Origin: Vibrio splendidus | GTDB lineage: Bacteria; Pseudomonadota; Gammaproteobacteria; Enterobacterales; Vibrionaceae | Reading direction: 5' to 3' | DNA length: 64,000 nucleotides | NCBI RefSeq assembly: GCF_024347615.1 | Contig: NZ_AP025509.1 | Coordinates: forward strand, 1,488,001 to 1,552,000 | In this document: positions 25,250 through 34,222 of the stretch, piece after piece | Layout of the letters: each line of letters starts with the position of its first letter | How positions within the stretch are numbered: position 1 is the stretch's first letter | Translations under genes and position numbers: made by a program | Notes under the pieces: generated by a model | Databases searched by the model: none | The model's input: the letters and a program-made list of their open reading frames with translations, nothing else | Told to the model about the DNA's origin: nothing

Positions 25250-26089
25250 ATGATCAATTGGTTACAGTCTCCAAAATCCCCTGTAGTTGCTCAGTTCATT
25301 GATTGCTACTGGCTGATTGAAAAGACGCCCGACGCTCAAACTCATCAATTTCCGATACTCAATCCCGATCCATCGGCGCACCTGATCTTATCGCCAAGCG
25401 AGCAGGTATATCACTACACGATTGAGCAACAGGTCGATCAAGGCGTTGGCAGCCATCTGCTGTTACCACACCATAAAGCCATCGAATTGGATCACTCGAA
25501 GCCCTTTGTTCACTTGGGCATTAAATTCCATGTCGGTGCCTTGTATTCACTGGTTATCCCAGATTGCCCTCACCCTAGCTTGGACAGGGTTAGTCCAGTC
25601 AATCTCGCAGGTTTGCTAAACAATCCAAACGCCGATGCAACGCTACTGCTCAAGCTCGCTCAAACCGATGTTGAGGCCTGCTCTCAGCAGTTAGATGATT
25701 TGCTACTTCCTTGGCTATCGACAGCTAAAACGGATAGGCACAGCGAACTGACACGTAAGGTGTTGGGTGTGCTTGGTTCGACACCGATTGCAGAGCTTGG
25801 CGACAAGCTGTTTTGCTCGCAAAGAACACTGGAAAGAAGCTTCAACAAGGTAACTGGGCTGACATTAAAACAGTGCCAATCGATGAACAAACTCGAAGCG
25901 ATACTGGAATACTTGTATAAGCGAAGTTTGGATGACATCGACTGGATGGACGTCGCCTTTCAATTTGGGTTTAGCGACCAACCGCACCTGATTCGTTACC
26001 TAAAGAAAACCATCGGTCTAACACCCAATACTTACGCTAAACAAGGCGGTTTAACTATTGATGTTTATGGTGGAGTGAGATCGGACTAA
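25250..26089 (+). CDS. AraC family transcriptional regulator
   Basis: 279 residues. The C-terminal third has the two AraC helix-turn-helix units (CSQRTLERSFNKVTGLTLKQ, and the second with VAFQFGFSDQPHLIRYLKK and GLTPNTYAK). The N-terminal 150 residues (starting INWLQSPKSPVVAQFIDCYW) match the DUF6597-type sensor region in which an HxG-like KFHVGAL motif occurs. Target unknown; it is flanked by a GNAT gene and a lipase gene on the same strand. AAGG stands 5 nt before the ATG. Confidence 0.85.
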   Translation: MINWLQSPKSPVVAQFIDCYWLIEKTPDAQTHQFPILNPDPSAHLILSPSEQVYHYTIEQQVDQGVGSHLLLPHHKAIELDHSKPFVHLGIKFHVGALYSLVIPDCPHPSLDRVSPVNLAGLLNNPNADATLLLKLAQTDVEACSQQLDDLLLPWLSTAKTDRHSELTRKVLGVLGSTPIAELGDKLFCSQRTLERSFNKVTGLTLKQCQSMNKLEAILEYLYKRSLDDIDWMDVAFQFGFSDQPHLIRYLKKTIGLTPNTYAKQGGLTIDVYGGVRSD

Positions 26090-26094
26090 CCCAC

Positions 26095-26124
26095 CCTTTA
26101 CCTTTACCTTTACCTTTACCTTTA
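26095..26124. repeat. Hexanucleotide tandem repeat (CCTTTA)5
   Basis: Five perfect copies of CCTTTA run from 26095 to 26124, just after the AraC stop codon. Such simple repeats are likely to vary in copy number by slippage. Here it lies 105 bp before the lipase gene. Confidence 0.9.
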
Positions 26125-26228
26125 CCCATCAAGCACTCTCTGCCTTTTGTGTCCCATTAGTAGCAAGTTTTATTGAGTTTAGATTTGCGACTAAATATAC
26201 TGGGGACATCATCAGACGGGGGACAAAA

Positions 26229-26861
26229 ATGAATAATAAAAACAAACATATAGTTTTAATTCATGGTCTATATATGCCTGCGTTGATCATGCAATATCTG
26301 GATAGAAACTTTAAAAAACGCGGCTTTACAACGCACAAATTTGCCTACAACTCGCTGCGCTTCCCTTCGGCCGCCAAACGCCTCAATCGCTTCGTGAATG
26401 CTCGCTTTAATGAATACGATGAGGTCTATTTCTTCGGTCACTCACTCGGTGGCTTGCTGATTCGCCACTACTTTAAGTTCTACCAGCCCGACTTTGCAGA
26501 CACCTGCATCATTACCGCAGGTACGCCGCACAATGGGGCAACCATCGCCAAAACGCTTTCGAATCATGGACTTGGATTTATATTTGGTTCGAGCAAAATG
26601 ATCTTAAGCGATGGCCTGGGTGACTACGACATTGATGTGCCGATTGGCGTGATTACAGGCACTTACGACGCCGGAGTTGGACGTATTGTACTGGGAAAAA
26701 ATCCGGGGGATGGCACGGTAACACTCGAAGACGCAAACCTGAGAGGGGCAACGGATACTTACGCTCTCAAACTCAACCACACGGCGCTTGTCTATTCCAA
26801 GGAAGTCGTGGCACTGTCAGCTCAATTCATCGAACACAGAGCTTTTAAGGACGCTTCATAG
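26229..26861 (+). CDS. Alpha/beta hydrolase, small lipase/esterase type
   Basis: 210-residue alpha/beta hydrolase of the PGAP1/lipase type. The strand VLIHGLY near the N-terminus supplies the oxyanion region. The nucleophile is the serine in FFGHSLGGLL (about 76), with candidate acid in GDGTVTLEDA (about 166) and the histidine in LNHTALVYS (about 188), so the triad is complete in order. No signal peptide, so it is probably cytoplasmic. Substrate unknown. No operon partner on the same strand. Confidence 0.85.
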   Translation: MNNKNKHIVLIHGLYMPALIMQYLDRNFKKRGFTTHKFAYNSLRFPSAAKRLNRFVNARFNEYDEVYFFGHSLGGLLIRHYFKFYQPDFADTCIITAGTPHNGATIAKTLSNHGLGFIFGSSKMILSDGLGDYDIDVPIGVITGTYDAGVGRIVLGKNPGDGTVTLEDANLRGATDTYALKLNHTALVYSKEVVALSAQFIEHRAFKDAS

Positions 26862-26980
26862 CTTTCGCGTTAGCTGTTTTCCGTTAACTTTTGTGCGCGT
26901 TAGCTTGTGTATTTAGCTCTGGTTCTCTTATTGCCGTTTTCTTACTTCTGGTAGACCGATACAAAGATAGATAAAAACAA

Positions 26981-27009
26981 AAATACCACTCTGCGATGAG
27001 AGTGGTATT
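26981..27009. terminator. Bidirectional rho-independent terminator
   Basis: A stem of 11-12 bp (AATACCACTCT with AGAGTGGTATT) has a 6-nt loop, between the convergent lipase and ctlX-like genes. Confidence 0.85.
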
Positions 27010-27056
27010 CAAAGATTCATTGCTAAAGTGAGTGCTTGTTATACTTTCTATACTTG

Positions 27057-28031
27057 TTACAGACGATTCACTCGCGTTGGTAAAAACACCTCACCCAACA
27101 TGCATCGCACCGAACCACCACCAATGTCTTCAATCGTTTTCACGTTAAATGGCAGCAACTTTCCGTGTGTCGAAAGCTGAGCTAATTGAGCTGGAGAAAA
27201 TGCATCGTAAGCCGACTGAGACATCGCGATTACCTTATCGCCATTCACGGTTTCCAATTGCAGAATGTTGCCGCAGAATCGGTTCATCTGATCGATCGAG
27301 ATCGAGATAACTTGCTTGTCTTTGGCAAGAGATTTCACCACAAAGCGGCGTTCAAACTCAGGAATCACTTCATCACAGATCACGCAGAAGTTATCACCAA
27401 TCGCCATCATCACATTGGTGTGATAAATCGGCTGACCAGACGGTAATGCCGTTTGGAACGAAACCACGCGAGAATAACCAATACGCTTCGCATAATCTTC
27501 TAATACTTCACGGTCGCAACGCTGAGAAAGCGCCGCATAGATCGTCTTATTGATGTGATCGATAACCATCACACCGGTGCTCTCTAGATAAGAACCTTGA
27601 GCAACGTACGACTCCATAGACTCACTGTGGTTAACAATGCGACCAGACGCTTCCAACACTTCAATAAGAGCAGTAGGCTTAACTTCATGCTGACGGTTTT
27701 CACAGGCCATAGGGAAAGTGAATAAACTTCCATCACTACAAGTACTGAACCAGTTGTTTGGGAACACTGCGTCAGGGGTTTCGACACCCAACTCTGGGTA
27801 ATCAAACTCTACAACTTGCACACCTTCTTTACGCAACGAAGCCACCATAGCCTTAAATTCGGCCATCGTTTCTAGCTTCACCTCAGCTTCGGTCAGGTTG
27901 ACTCTGTGCTGAAACTCGTTATCACGTGCTGTTTCTTCGTTAAATCGAAACTCTTTTGGCGGAACCATAACAACGCAATTGGCGTTTTGAACATTAGTAA
28001 TATGAAGTGATTTTTTGTGTAGGTTTAACAT
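27057..28031 (-). CDS. Amidinotransferase-superfamily hydrolase, CtlX-like
   Basis: Guanidine-modifying-superfamily enzyme of 324 residues. The N-terminus MVPPKEFRFNEETARDNEF and the segment TPDAVFPNNWFSTC (catalytic aspartate region near 86) match the group called CtlX or arginine deiminase-related. The active-site histidine is in QPIYHTNVMMAIG, and the cysteine nucleophile in GGGSVRCMLGEVFLP near 311. Members act on citrulline or related amidino/ureido compounds. No arginine or citrulline genes stand next to it; an Lrp-type regulator is 3.6 kb away. The start ATG has only a weak Shine-Dalgarno. Confidence 0.85.
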   Translation of the reverse strand: MLNLHKKSLHITNVQNANCVVMVPPKEFRFNEETARDNEFQHRVNLTEAEVKLETMAEFKAMVASLRKEGVQVVEFDYPELGVETPDAVFPNNWFSTCSDGSLFTFPMACENRQHEVKPTALIEVLEASGRIVNHSESMESYVAQGSYLESTGVMVIDHINKTIYAALSQRCDREVLEDYAKRIGYSRVVSFQTALPSGQPIYHTNVMMAIGDNFCVICDEVIPEFERRFVVKSLAKDKQVISISIDQMNRFCGNILQLETVNGDKVIAMSQSAYDAFSPAQLAQLSTHGKLLPFNVKTIEDIGGGSVRCMLGEVFLPTRVNRL

Positions 28032-28412
28032 CTCAACCGTCCCTATCTTTTATTTACCTCAGAATTGTAAACAACTTGTTACGACAAGATTCACTGAAAA
28101 TAATAATGATTTGAATATTTATCCCAAACAATCACTGCAGATCTTAGATTAATCGGTAATTTTTACTGCGAGATAACAGCACATCAGAAAGAACCAACTG
28201 TATGCATATTCGTTAAGTCGCTTTATGGATAAATATTCCGATTTCATTTTCTCGCTCACCACGAGTTTTGGTTACAATTCAATCCATTTAACGTTAGGAT
28301 TATCATCGTTGCATAACCATCAATTACGTTTGAAATAAGCTTAACTTTTCCTGTCTAATTCAATCTAAAATAAGCGTCATGAAAGACACTCTTTGGATCT
28401 TTCCTTCGTCAC

Positions 28413-28530
28413 TTAAACTAAGTAATTAACGTTAAAACTAAGCATTAACGTTGAAACTAAGCATTTAACGTTAAAACCAAGTGATTAAAGCCAAGTAGCT
28501 AAAGCTAAGCGCTTAAACCAAGTACTTAGA
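28413..28530. repeat. Degenerate tandem repeat in the ctlX-ABC gap
   Basis: About seven degenerate copies of a unit near ATTAACGTTAAAACTAAGC occur, the first three of 19-20 bp and the later ones shortened to about 14 bp (core TTAAACCAAGT). They lie in the 665-bp gap 28032-28696 between divergent genes. The rest of that gap is AT-rich and must hold both promoters; I saw no further structure. Confidence 0.75.
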
Positions 28531-28696
28531 TAAGAGCTAGAACAACACCCATCGAATGACTCAATGCTTATAAGAACCCATGGGCGCTTATATAATTTCA
28601 AACTAAGACGGTAAAATTTCAAATCAAGACTATAAAAACAAAGCTGCACCAACGATGCAGTCGCTTATAGATGCACTAGTTTATAAAGGGAAATCT

Positions 28697-30547
28697 ATGT
28701 ACAAGAAATTTGAAGGCTTTACTGAAGCCTTTCCAAAGGGAGAGCCGATACAACCTCCTACTGGAATACTGGCATTCTGCCGCCATTACACTCGAGGTTT
28801 CGAAAAGCCGTTGATCTTGCTCGGGTTGATGAGCATGACCATTGCGATCATCGAAGTCGCGCTGTTCGGCTACATGGGACAACTGGTTGACTGGCTATCA
28901 ACAAGCAATCCCGAAACCTTCCTTGCTGATAATAAATCAACACTGATGGGGCTCGGCGTTCTACTGTTGGTCGTGATGCCAATCTTGATCAGCGTCTACT
29001 CGCTATTGCTTCACCAAACTTTGCTAGGCAACTACCCAATGTCGATTCGTTGGTTAGCGCACCGCTACCTTTTGAAGCAAAGCTTGTCGTTCTATCAAGA
29101 TGACTTTGCCGGACGTGTCGCTACCAAGGTGATGCAAACCTCGCTCGCAGTACGTGAAACCGTGACAAAAATGGTCGATGTATTCGTCTATGTGACGGTC
29201 TACTTTACGGCAATGTTATTCATACTCGCAGAATCAGATTGGCGCTTGATGGCTCCGATGCTGGTTTGGTTGTTCATTTACGTCAGCATTCAGCTGCACT
29301 TCGTACCGAAACTCAAAGATGTGTCTTCTGAGCAAGCCGATGCTCGCTCGTTGATGACGGGTCGTATTGTGGATAGCTACACCAACATCGCAACGGTCAA
29401 ACTGTTCTCACACAGCAAAAGAGAAACAGAATACGCCGAAGAAGGCATGGAAGGCTTCTTAGATACCGTCCATCGCCAAATGCGCTTAGTGACCGGCTTC
29501 AACATCTGCGTTGAGTTCGCTAACTACTTGTTGGTGTTCAGTATTGCCGGCATCTCTATCTACTTATGGCTAGACAACGCAATCACTGTTGGTGCAATTG
29601 CCATCGCAGTCAGCTTGGCTTTGCGTATTAACGGTATGTCGAAATGGATCATGTGGGAAATTGGTGGCTTGTTTGAAAACCTAGGCACCGTGATTGATGG
29701 CATTAAAACGCTGTCTAAGCCCATCGCTATTGAAGACAAAAAAGACGCTAAGCCTTTGGATGTGCCACAAGGTGGCATCAACTTCGATAACGTGAGCTTT
29801 AACTACGGCGAGAATAAGGGTGTAATTAACAACCTAAACCTCAACATCAAACCGGGTGAAAAAGTCGGCTTGGTTGGCCGTTCAGGTGCAGGTAAATCAA
29901 CCTTGGTTAACTTGCTACTGCGCTTCCACGATGTAGAAAGCGGCCGCATCCTGATTGATGACCAAGTGATCTCAGATGTCACCCAAGACTCACTGCGCAG
30001 CAACATCGGCATGGTGACTCAAGACACCTCACTGCTTCATCGTTCAATCAAAGAGAACATCCTTTACGGTCGACCTGACGCGACAGATGAAGAAGTGTAT
30101 GCCGCAACCCAACAAGCGCACGCGCACGAGTTCATTGAAACGCTCACCGACCCGTTTGGTAACATTGGTTACGATGCTCAAGTTGGTGAGAGAGGCGTTA
30201 AGCTTTCGGGTGGTCAGCGCCAACGTGTTGCTATCTCACGCGTACTTCTGAAGAATGCACCGCTGTTGGTTCTGGATGAAGCAACATCAGCACTTGATTC
30301 AGAAGTAGAAGCTGCAATTCAAGAAAGCTTAATAGAGTTGATGGAAGGTAAAACGGTTATTGCAATTGCACACCGTTTATCGACGATTGCAGCAATGGAT
30401 CGCTTAATCGTACTCGACCAAGGCAATATCGTCGAAGAAGGCACTCACCAAGAGCTGATTACACAAAATGGCATCTATGCTCAATTGTGGAATCACCAGA
30501 CCGGAGGCTTCATTGCCGATAATCTTGACCAAGCGTCGAGTGCTTAA
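28697..30547 (+). CDS. ABC exporter, fused permease and ATPase
   Basis: Half-size ABC exporter of about 616 residues. The transmembrane domain has six helices (about 35-330). The ATPase domain (about 370-600) has Walker A VGRSGAGKST, Q-loop MVTQDTSLL, signature KLSGGQRQR, Walker B LLVLDEATSALD and the H-loop IAIAHRLST. It acts as a homodimer or with an unlinked partner. Substrate unknown; the sequence resembles the lipid/multidrug group annotated as YojI- or MsbA-like in Vibrio. The ATG at 28697 with AAAGGG 6 nt upstream is preferred to the ATG at 28655. Confidence 0.9.
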   Translation: MYKKFEGFTEAFPKGEPIQPPTGILAFCRHYTRGFEKPLILLGLMSMTIAIIEVALFGYMGQLVDWLSTSNPETFLADNKSTLMGLGVLLLVVMPILISVYSLLLHQTLLGNYPMSIRWLAHRYLLKQSLSFYQDDFAGRVATKVMQTSLAVRETVTKMVDVFVYVTVYFTAMLFILAESDWRLMAPMLVWLFIYVSIQLHFVPKLKDVSSEQADARSLMTGRIVDSYTNIATVKLFSHSKRETEYAEEGMEGFLDTVHRQMRLVTGFNICVEFANYLLVFSIAGISIYLWLDNAITVGAIAIAVSLALRINGMSKWIMWEIGGLFENLGTVIDGIKTLSKPIAIEDKKDAKPLDVPQGGINFDNVSFNYGENKGVINNLNLNIKPGEKVGLVGRSGAGKSTLVNLLLRFHDVESGRILIDDQVISDVTQDSLRSNIGMVTQDTSLLHRSIKENILYGRPDATDEEVYAATQQAHAHEFIETLTDPFGNIGYDAQVGERGVKLSGGQRQRVAISRVLLKNAPLLVLDEATSALDSEVEAAIQESLIELMEGKTVIAIAHRLSTIAAMDRLIVLDQGNIVEEGTHQELITQNGIYAQLWNHQTGGFIADNLDQASSA

Positions 30548-30684
30548 TTTATGTGCTACTTTAAAAGTGCGGCGTAATTCACACCAATTTGTTAATTAAT
30601 GGTAAATTACACGTGGCAGAATGTTATGTCGTAATTATATAATGACATTAACACCAAAGACGCCTCGCTTGCGCGTTCTGGAAT

Positions 30685-30717
30685 AAGGCTAGACTTCGGG
30701 GGGAGGCTAGCCTTTTT
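30685..30717 (+). terminator. Rho-independent terminator
   Basis: AAGGCTAG (30685-30692) pairs with CTAGCCTT (30707-30714), followed by a T-run. It ends the ABC exporter transcript. Confidence 0.85.
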
Positions 30718-30844
30718 TATACCTGTTATTCTTCGCCCCTTTCTCATCTATTTTCGTCTGCCCCATAAACTTCATCGATCCTTTTGTTTTTTTCTTGGCG
30801 TTTTTTTCTTAAAATGCGCGCAGTATTCTTTCTAGAGATCAACC

Positions 30845-31549
30845 ATGAACAAAAGTGTCTTAACTAACGTAATCGCGTTAGCACTGCTTGCTGGCGGCTA
30901 TGCGACAGCAAACCAATACTTACTTTATGCAGGCCTATTCGCCTTTTCTGGTGCCATCACCAACTGGCTTGCGATTCACATGTTGTTCGAAAAAGTACCC
31001 GGCTTATACGGTTCTGGCGTTATTCCAGCTCGTTTCGAAGAGTTCAAGGCGGCTATTAAACAACTGATGATGGAACAATTCTTTACCGAAGGTAATATCG
31101 ACCGCTTCCTAAGCAGCGAGATGAGCGGTAAGTCGCTCAACCTAGAACCCGTGATTAAGAAGATCGACTTCAACCCTGCATTCGATTCACTGGTGCATGT
31201 TATCGAGAACTCACAATTTGGTGGCATGTTAGCGATGGTTGGCGGCACAGAAGCATTACAGCCAATGAAAGCGCCATTCGTGGAGAAGATGCAAGAGTCT
31301 GTGATTGAAATCAGCAAGAGTGATTCTGTAAAAAATGCCATCAAGGATGAACTTGAATCGCCTGCAATGATGGATGAAATCAAAGAGAATATTGAAGCGA
31401 TCATCGATCAGCGCTTGAATGAACTGACACCAAAGCTGGTTAAAGAGATGGTTCAAGCCATGATCAAGAAGCACCTTGGTTGGTTAGTGGTTTGGGGCGG
31501 AGTATTCGGTGGTGTGATTGGCTTAATTTCTGCGGCAATTACGCTGTAA
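30845..31549 (+). CDS. DUF445 family membrane protein
   Basis: 234 residues with hydrophobic helices at the N-terminus (ALALLAGGYATANQYLLYAGLFAFSGA region, about 8-38) and C-terminus (about 208-232). The central part is the DUF445-type helical domain, with the family motif NWLAIHMLFEKVPGLYGSGVIPARFEEFK. Function unknown; the family is widespread in bacterial inner membranes. It is a single gene framed by terminators, and the ATG has AGAG about 8 nt upstream. Confidence 0.85.
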   Translation: MNKSVLTNVIALALLAGGYATANQYLLYAGLFAFSGAITNWLAIHMLFEKVPGLYGSGVIPARFEEFKAAIKQLMMEQFFTEGNIDRFLSSEMSGKSLNLEPVIKKIDFNPAFDSLVHVIENSQFGGMLAMVGGTEALQPMKAPFVEKMQESVIEISKSDSVKNAIKDELESPAMMDEIKENIEAIIDQRLNELTPKLVKEMVQAMIKKHLGWLVVWGGVFGGVIGLISAAITL

Positions 31550-31616
31550 GCGGTTTATCTGTTCTCACTCTAACTGATCTAACTTAATCTGATTGACCTT
31601 TTCTCGGGCACTCAAT

Positions 31617-31648
31617 AAAAAATGGAAGCTTATCGGCTTCCATTTTTT
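31617..31648. terminator. Bidirectional rho-independent terminator
   Basis: A perfect 13-bp stem (31617-31629 with 31636-31648), A6 on the left and T6 on the right, lies between convergent DUF445 and Lrp genes. Confidence 0.9.
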
Positions 31649-31683
31649 ATATCTAAATAACCTTGGTAAGGCGAAAGCAGGCA

Positions 31684-32172
31684 CTATTTTAGGGTGGCCA
31701 ACAACTCAGGGTTAACACCAAAGCCCTTCTTGTGCTCTTCAATCACCACTTCGCTGCGAGTCTGAATCACGCCCGGCAGTGTACCCAGCTTGGTTGACAT
31801 AAACGCTTGGTATGCCTTCATGTCTTTCACTCGAACCTTGATCATGGTGTCAAAATCACCCGACAGCGAATAACACTCTTCCACCTCAGGCATCATTTCA
31901 ACCGCTTGGGCGAATTTATCGAAAATCGAAAAGCTGGTCTGGTCGAGACGAATATGGATAAAGACCTGGACATCGAGTCCCAGCTTTTCTGAACAGAGCT
32001 CGGCATGGTAGCCCGTTATGTAGCCTTCTTTCTCCAATCGCTTCAATCTATCAGAACAAGGGGACGTCGTTAGGTTGACCTGCTTTGCCAACTCAACAAC
32101 AGGCAAACGCCCTTTCATATGCAGAATTCTTAGTATCTCTTTATCGATACGATCGAGTTGATGCTGAGACAT
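31684..32172 (-). CDS. Lrp/AsnC family transcriptional regulator
   Basis: 162 residues from the ATG at 32172, preferred for AAGGA 6 nt upstream over the ATG at 32214. The N-terminal winged helix-turn-helix (LDRIDKEILRILHMKGRLPV, then ELAKQVNLTTSPCSDRLKRL) is followed by the RAM ligand-binding domain (about 70-150, with YSLSGDFDTMIKVRVKD). The recognition helix resembles that of BkdR/GlnR-type Lrp paralogues. It probably responds to an amino acid; target unknown. Confidence 0.9.
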   Translation of the reverse strand: MSQHQLDRIDKEILRILHMKGRLPVVELAKQVNLTTSPCSDRLKRLEKEGYITGYHAELCSEKLGLDVQVFIHIRLDQTSFSIFDKFAQAVEMMPEVEECYSLSGDFDTMIKVRVKDMKAYQAFMSTKLGTLPGVIQTRSEVVIEEHKKGFGVNPELLATLK

Positions 32173-32451
32173 AACATTCCTTAAACATTCTAAATTCCGC
32201 TCAGTATATTCCATACCACGAACAATCGAAGAAAACCTCGCTCACACATTTAAAAAACTAAATATGCCTTTAGCATTCACATCAAATATAAATCAATATG
32301 GAACGATAAGACCCCTTATAAATCAATCTTTGACTATTAACAAATTATTATAGAAATGACCCAGATAACAAATAAGTTGAGCCAGAAACGAAAGAAAGGA
32401 TATAGGCCAAAGTGAATAATGGGATTATCAAAGAGAAAGGATAACTCTATT

Positions 32452-32622
32452 ATGAAGACACAAGAACTCGCGTACAAACCATACGGTATTGGCTCATGGA
32501 CACACGTAACAGTATCAAAAGATGTTGCTGAAGCACTCGCAAGTGAATACTCGAACTATGGATGGGAAGTGAAGATTGATGGCAACGCCATTGACACAAA
32601 ACTTGCACTCAAAGCCGCATAG
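32452..32622 (+). CDS. Small conserved protein of unknown function
   Basis: 56 residues from the ATG at 32452, which is preceded by AAAGGA about 10 nt upstream; an ATG at 32419 would give 67 residues with a less likely leader. The protein (MKTQELAYKPYGIGSWTHVT at the start) has no signal peptide or membrane segment and a balanced, soluble composition. A strong terminator follows 8 nt after the stop, which supports a short, separately transcribed gene. I do not recognise a family. Confidence 0.65.
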   Translation: MKTQELAYKPYGIGSWTHVTVSKDVAEALASEYSNYGWEVKIDGNAIDTKLALKAA

Positions 32623-32630
32623 AAACGAAA

Positions 32631-32655
32631 AAACCTCCATAAAGGAGGTTTTTTT
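32631..32655 (+). terminator. Rho-independent terminator
   Basis: AAACCTCC (32631-32638) pairs with GGAGGTTT (32644-32651) with a 5-nt loop and a T-run, directly after the small gene. Confidence 0.9.
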
Positions 32656-32683
32656 ATCTAGGTTGGTAAGCACTTACTATAAG

Positions 32684-32908
32684 TTAAGCCATTCCAACTT
32701 GGGGAACTGTACTTCCTGTTTCACAACGACAATTACACGTTCGACAGAAGTGCTGAGTTTCCATATCGTAATACAAGTTTCCACTAAATAGCTTTGACGT
32801 CCATTGCATCATACGGCCAGAGGTTGTCTCGGGCTCAGATTCACAACGTTTCATTATAGACTTATGTAGTGTTGTTTTTTTACATCCTTTGCAATAGAGA
32901 TCAGGCAT
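32684..32908 (-). CDS. Small cysteine-rich, probably zinc-binding protein
   Basis: 74 residues with eight cysteines in two groups: YCKGCKK near the N-terminus and FCRTCNCRC near the C-terminus, plus a single one at about 22. The two CxxC knuckles suggest a zinc ribbon. AAAGG close to the ATG is consistent with translation. No known family is recognised. It is a small gene and could be a chance frame, but the spacing of the knuckles argues for a real protein. Confidence 0.5.
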   Translation of the reverse strand: MPDLYCKGCKKTTLHKSIMKRCESEPETTSGRMMQWTSKLFSGNLYYDMETQHFCRTCNCRCETGSTVPQVGMA

Positions 32909-33104
32909 ACCTTTGTCCTATAGGTCTTTAGTGGTTACTGACAATTGACACATCATGTCGAATTTGGTTGCACTATTCACCGAGCTAATCACAAAAGTGA
33001 GCGCCAAGTTCAAAAAATAGCCATTTTTCTCTTTCGTTTTTTGACATCAAACGCCATCAAGATCCTTCTTCTTCCATTTATCCTCCCTCGTTCATGCGGT
33101 TTCG

Positions 33105-33119
33105 ATTTACATTGTAAAA
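33105..33119. promoter_or_regulatory. parS2: parS2 centromere-like site
   Basis: ATTTACATTGTAAAA matches the chromosome II parS2 consensus NTTTACANTGTAAAN at all 12 fixed positions. It lies in the intergenic stretch 32909-33237, which otherwise holds only the terminator at 33168-33200. ParB2 (63001-63975) would bind it. Confidence 0.8.
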
Positions 33120-33167
33120 CCCCATAACGACAGTACTTCCCCCGTCTTAGCCACCAAATTGATCGAT

Positions 33168-33200
33168 AAAAAAACGGCACTTCCTCTGAGAAAGTACCGC
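33168..33200 (-). terminator. Rho-independent terminator of the SnoaL-like gene
   Basis: Read on the minus strand, CGGTACTT (33192-33199) pairs with AAGTGCCG (33175-33182) with one wobble and is followed by seven T. It lies about 40 nt after the stop of the gene at 33238-34101. Confidence 0.75.
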
Positions 33201-33237
33201 TTAAGCAAACCATGTTTGGTTAAATTTAGCTCACATT

Positions 33238-34101
33238 TTAAAAGCCAAATTTACCATTGGCATTTTTCCACTCTGAACGAGCAGGAATGGTTTCAATGGT
33301 ATCCCAGTGCTCTACTATTTTTCCGTTATCAACACGGAATAGATCATAAAAAGCAACGTGATTATTCATGAACTGGCCTTCACTGATCGACAACACAAAG
33401 TTACCTTGACCCAAGATCTTATGGCTAGCGGTATAAACCATTGGCATGCCCGCTTCCGCTAACGCACCCAAAGCTTCACCCAAACCGCTTAGACCATCGG
33501 CTACTCCTGGGTTGTGCTGTAAGTAAGCACTGTCTTCATTATCGATATAGTTATTAATCTTCGCCATATCACCGCCGATCAGGATGTCTTTAACGAAACC
33601 ACTGACCAACTGCTTATTTTTGTCCGTTTGATCGAGATCTACGACTTTAGTCGTGCCATCTAATTGAGTTCGTCCACTTGCGTTTGGCTTGGCAATTTCT
33701 TGCAGGTTGTCCCAATGCTCAACTATCTGTCCATCTTCAAAGCGGAACACATCAAAGCCGACTTTCGGGCCAAAGAAGTTATATTCGGTATGAGTGACAA
33801 CATAGTCGCCATCTTGAAATGAGCGCGTCACTTGCGCTTTCGCCGAGCCTTCAGGCAGCATTTGTAGCACTTCACCAAAGCCCGCTAAGCCATCGCCAAC
33901 TGCTAGGTTATGTTGAATGTACTTTTCAGGGTTAATGTAGCTCACCGCTTTTGCGTCGCCCGTTTCAATGCTCGAAATAACCGCTACCGCTTTTTCTTGA
34001 ATTGACAGCTCTTGTGCTGCAACCGTGCCGGTAATCATAGAGGCTGCGAGTACGCTTGCCGTGAGTAGTGTTGATTTGAATGTGTTAGTTATTGTTTTCA
34101 T
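33238..34101 (-). CDS. Exported protein with two SnoaL/NTF2-like domains
   Basis: 287 residues with a signal peptide (KSTLLTASVLAASMITGTVAAQ, cleavage near 29; given here as its hydrophobic core). Two NTF2/SnoaL-like domains follow in tandem (about 33-140 and 160-275). They share matching landmarks: YIQHNLAVGDGLAGFGEVL against YLQHNPGVADGLSGLGEAL, and DVFRFEDGQIVEHWD against DLFRVDNGKIVEHWD. So the gene arose by internal duplication. SnoaL-like folds hold polyketide cyclases and small hydrolases; no activity can be assigned. The AraC-type gene 121 nt upstream on the same strand may control it. Confidence 0.85.
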   Translation of the reverse strand: MKTITNTFKSTLLTASVLAASMITGTVAAQELSIQEKAVAVISSIETGDAKAVSYINPEKYIQHNLAVGDGLAGFGEVLQMLPEGSAKAQVTRSFQDGDYVVTHTEYNFFGPKVGFDVFRFEDGQIVEHWDNLQEIAKPNASGRTQLDGTTKVVDLDQTDKNKQLVSGFVKDILIGGDMAKINNYIDNEDSAYLQHNPGVADGLSGLGEALGALAEAGMPMVYTASHKILGQGNFVLSISEGQFMNNHVAFYDLFRVDNGKIVEHWDTIETIPARSEWKNANGKFGF

Positions 34102-34222
34102 TATTAAGTCCTCTCGTTGGCTTGGAAACTATATTAGTCAACGAGAGAGGCTCACGACAGAGTGGATTTAGGCAGAAAAATGGTAGATATCGAACCTTAG
34201 ATGATTCATGCCGACCCATTCA

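Noticed and set aside
26095..26124. Hexamer repeat (CCTTTA)5 as a phase-variation switch
   Set aside because: It is not inside a coding frame, and six is a multiple of three, so copy change would not shift a frame; a promoter-spacing effect is possible but not supported by visible promoter elements.
33010..33213. 67-residue minus-strand frame downstream of the SnoaL-like gene
   Set aside because: It overlaps the terminator and a parS2 site, the composition is unlike a protein (many basic residues) and no Shine-Dalgarno is evident.
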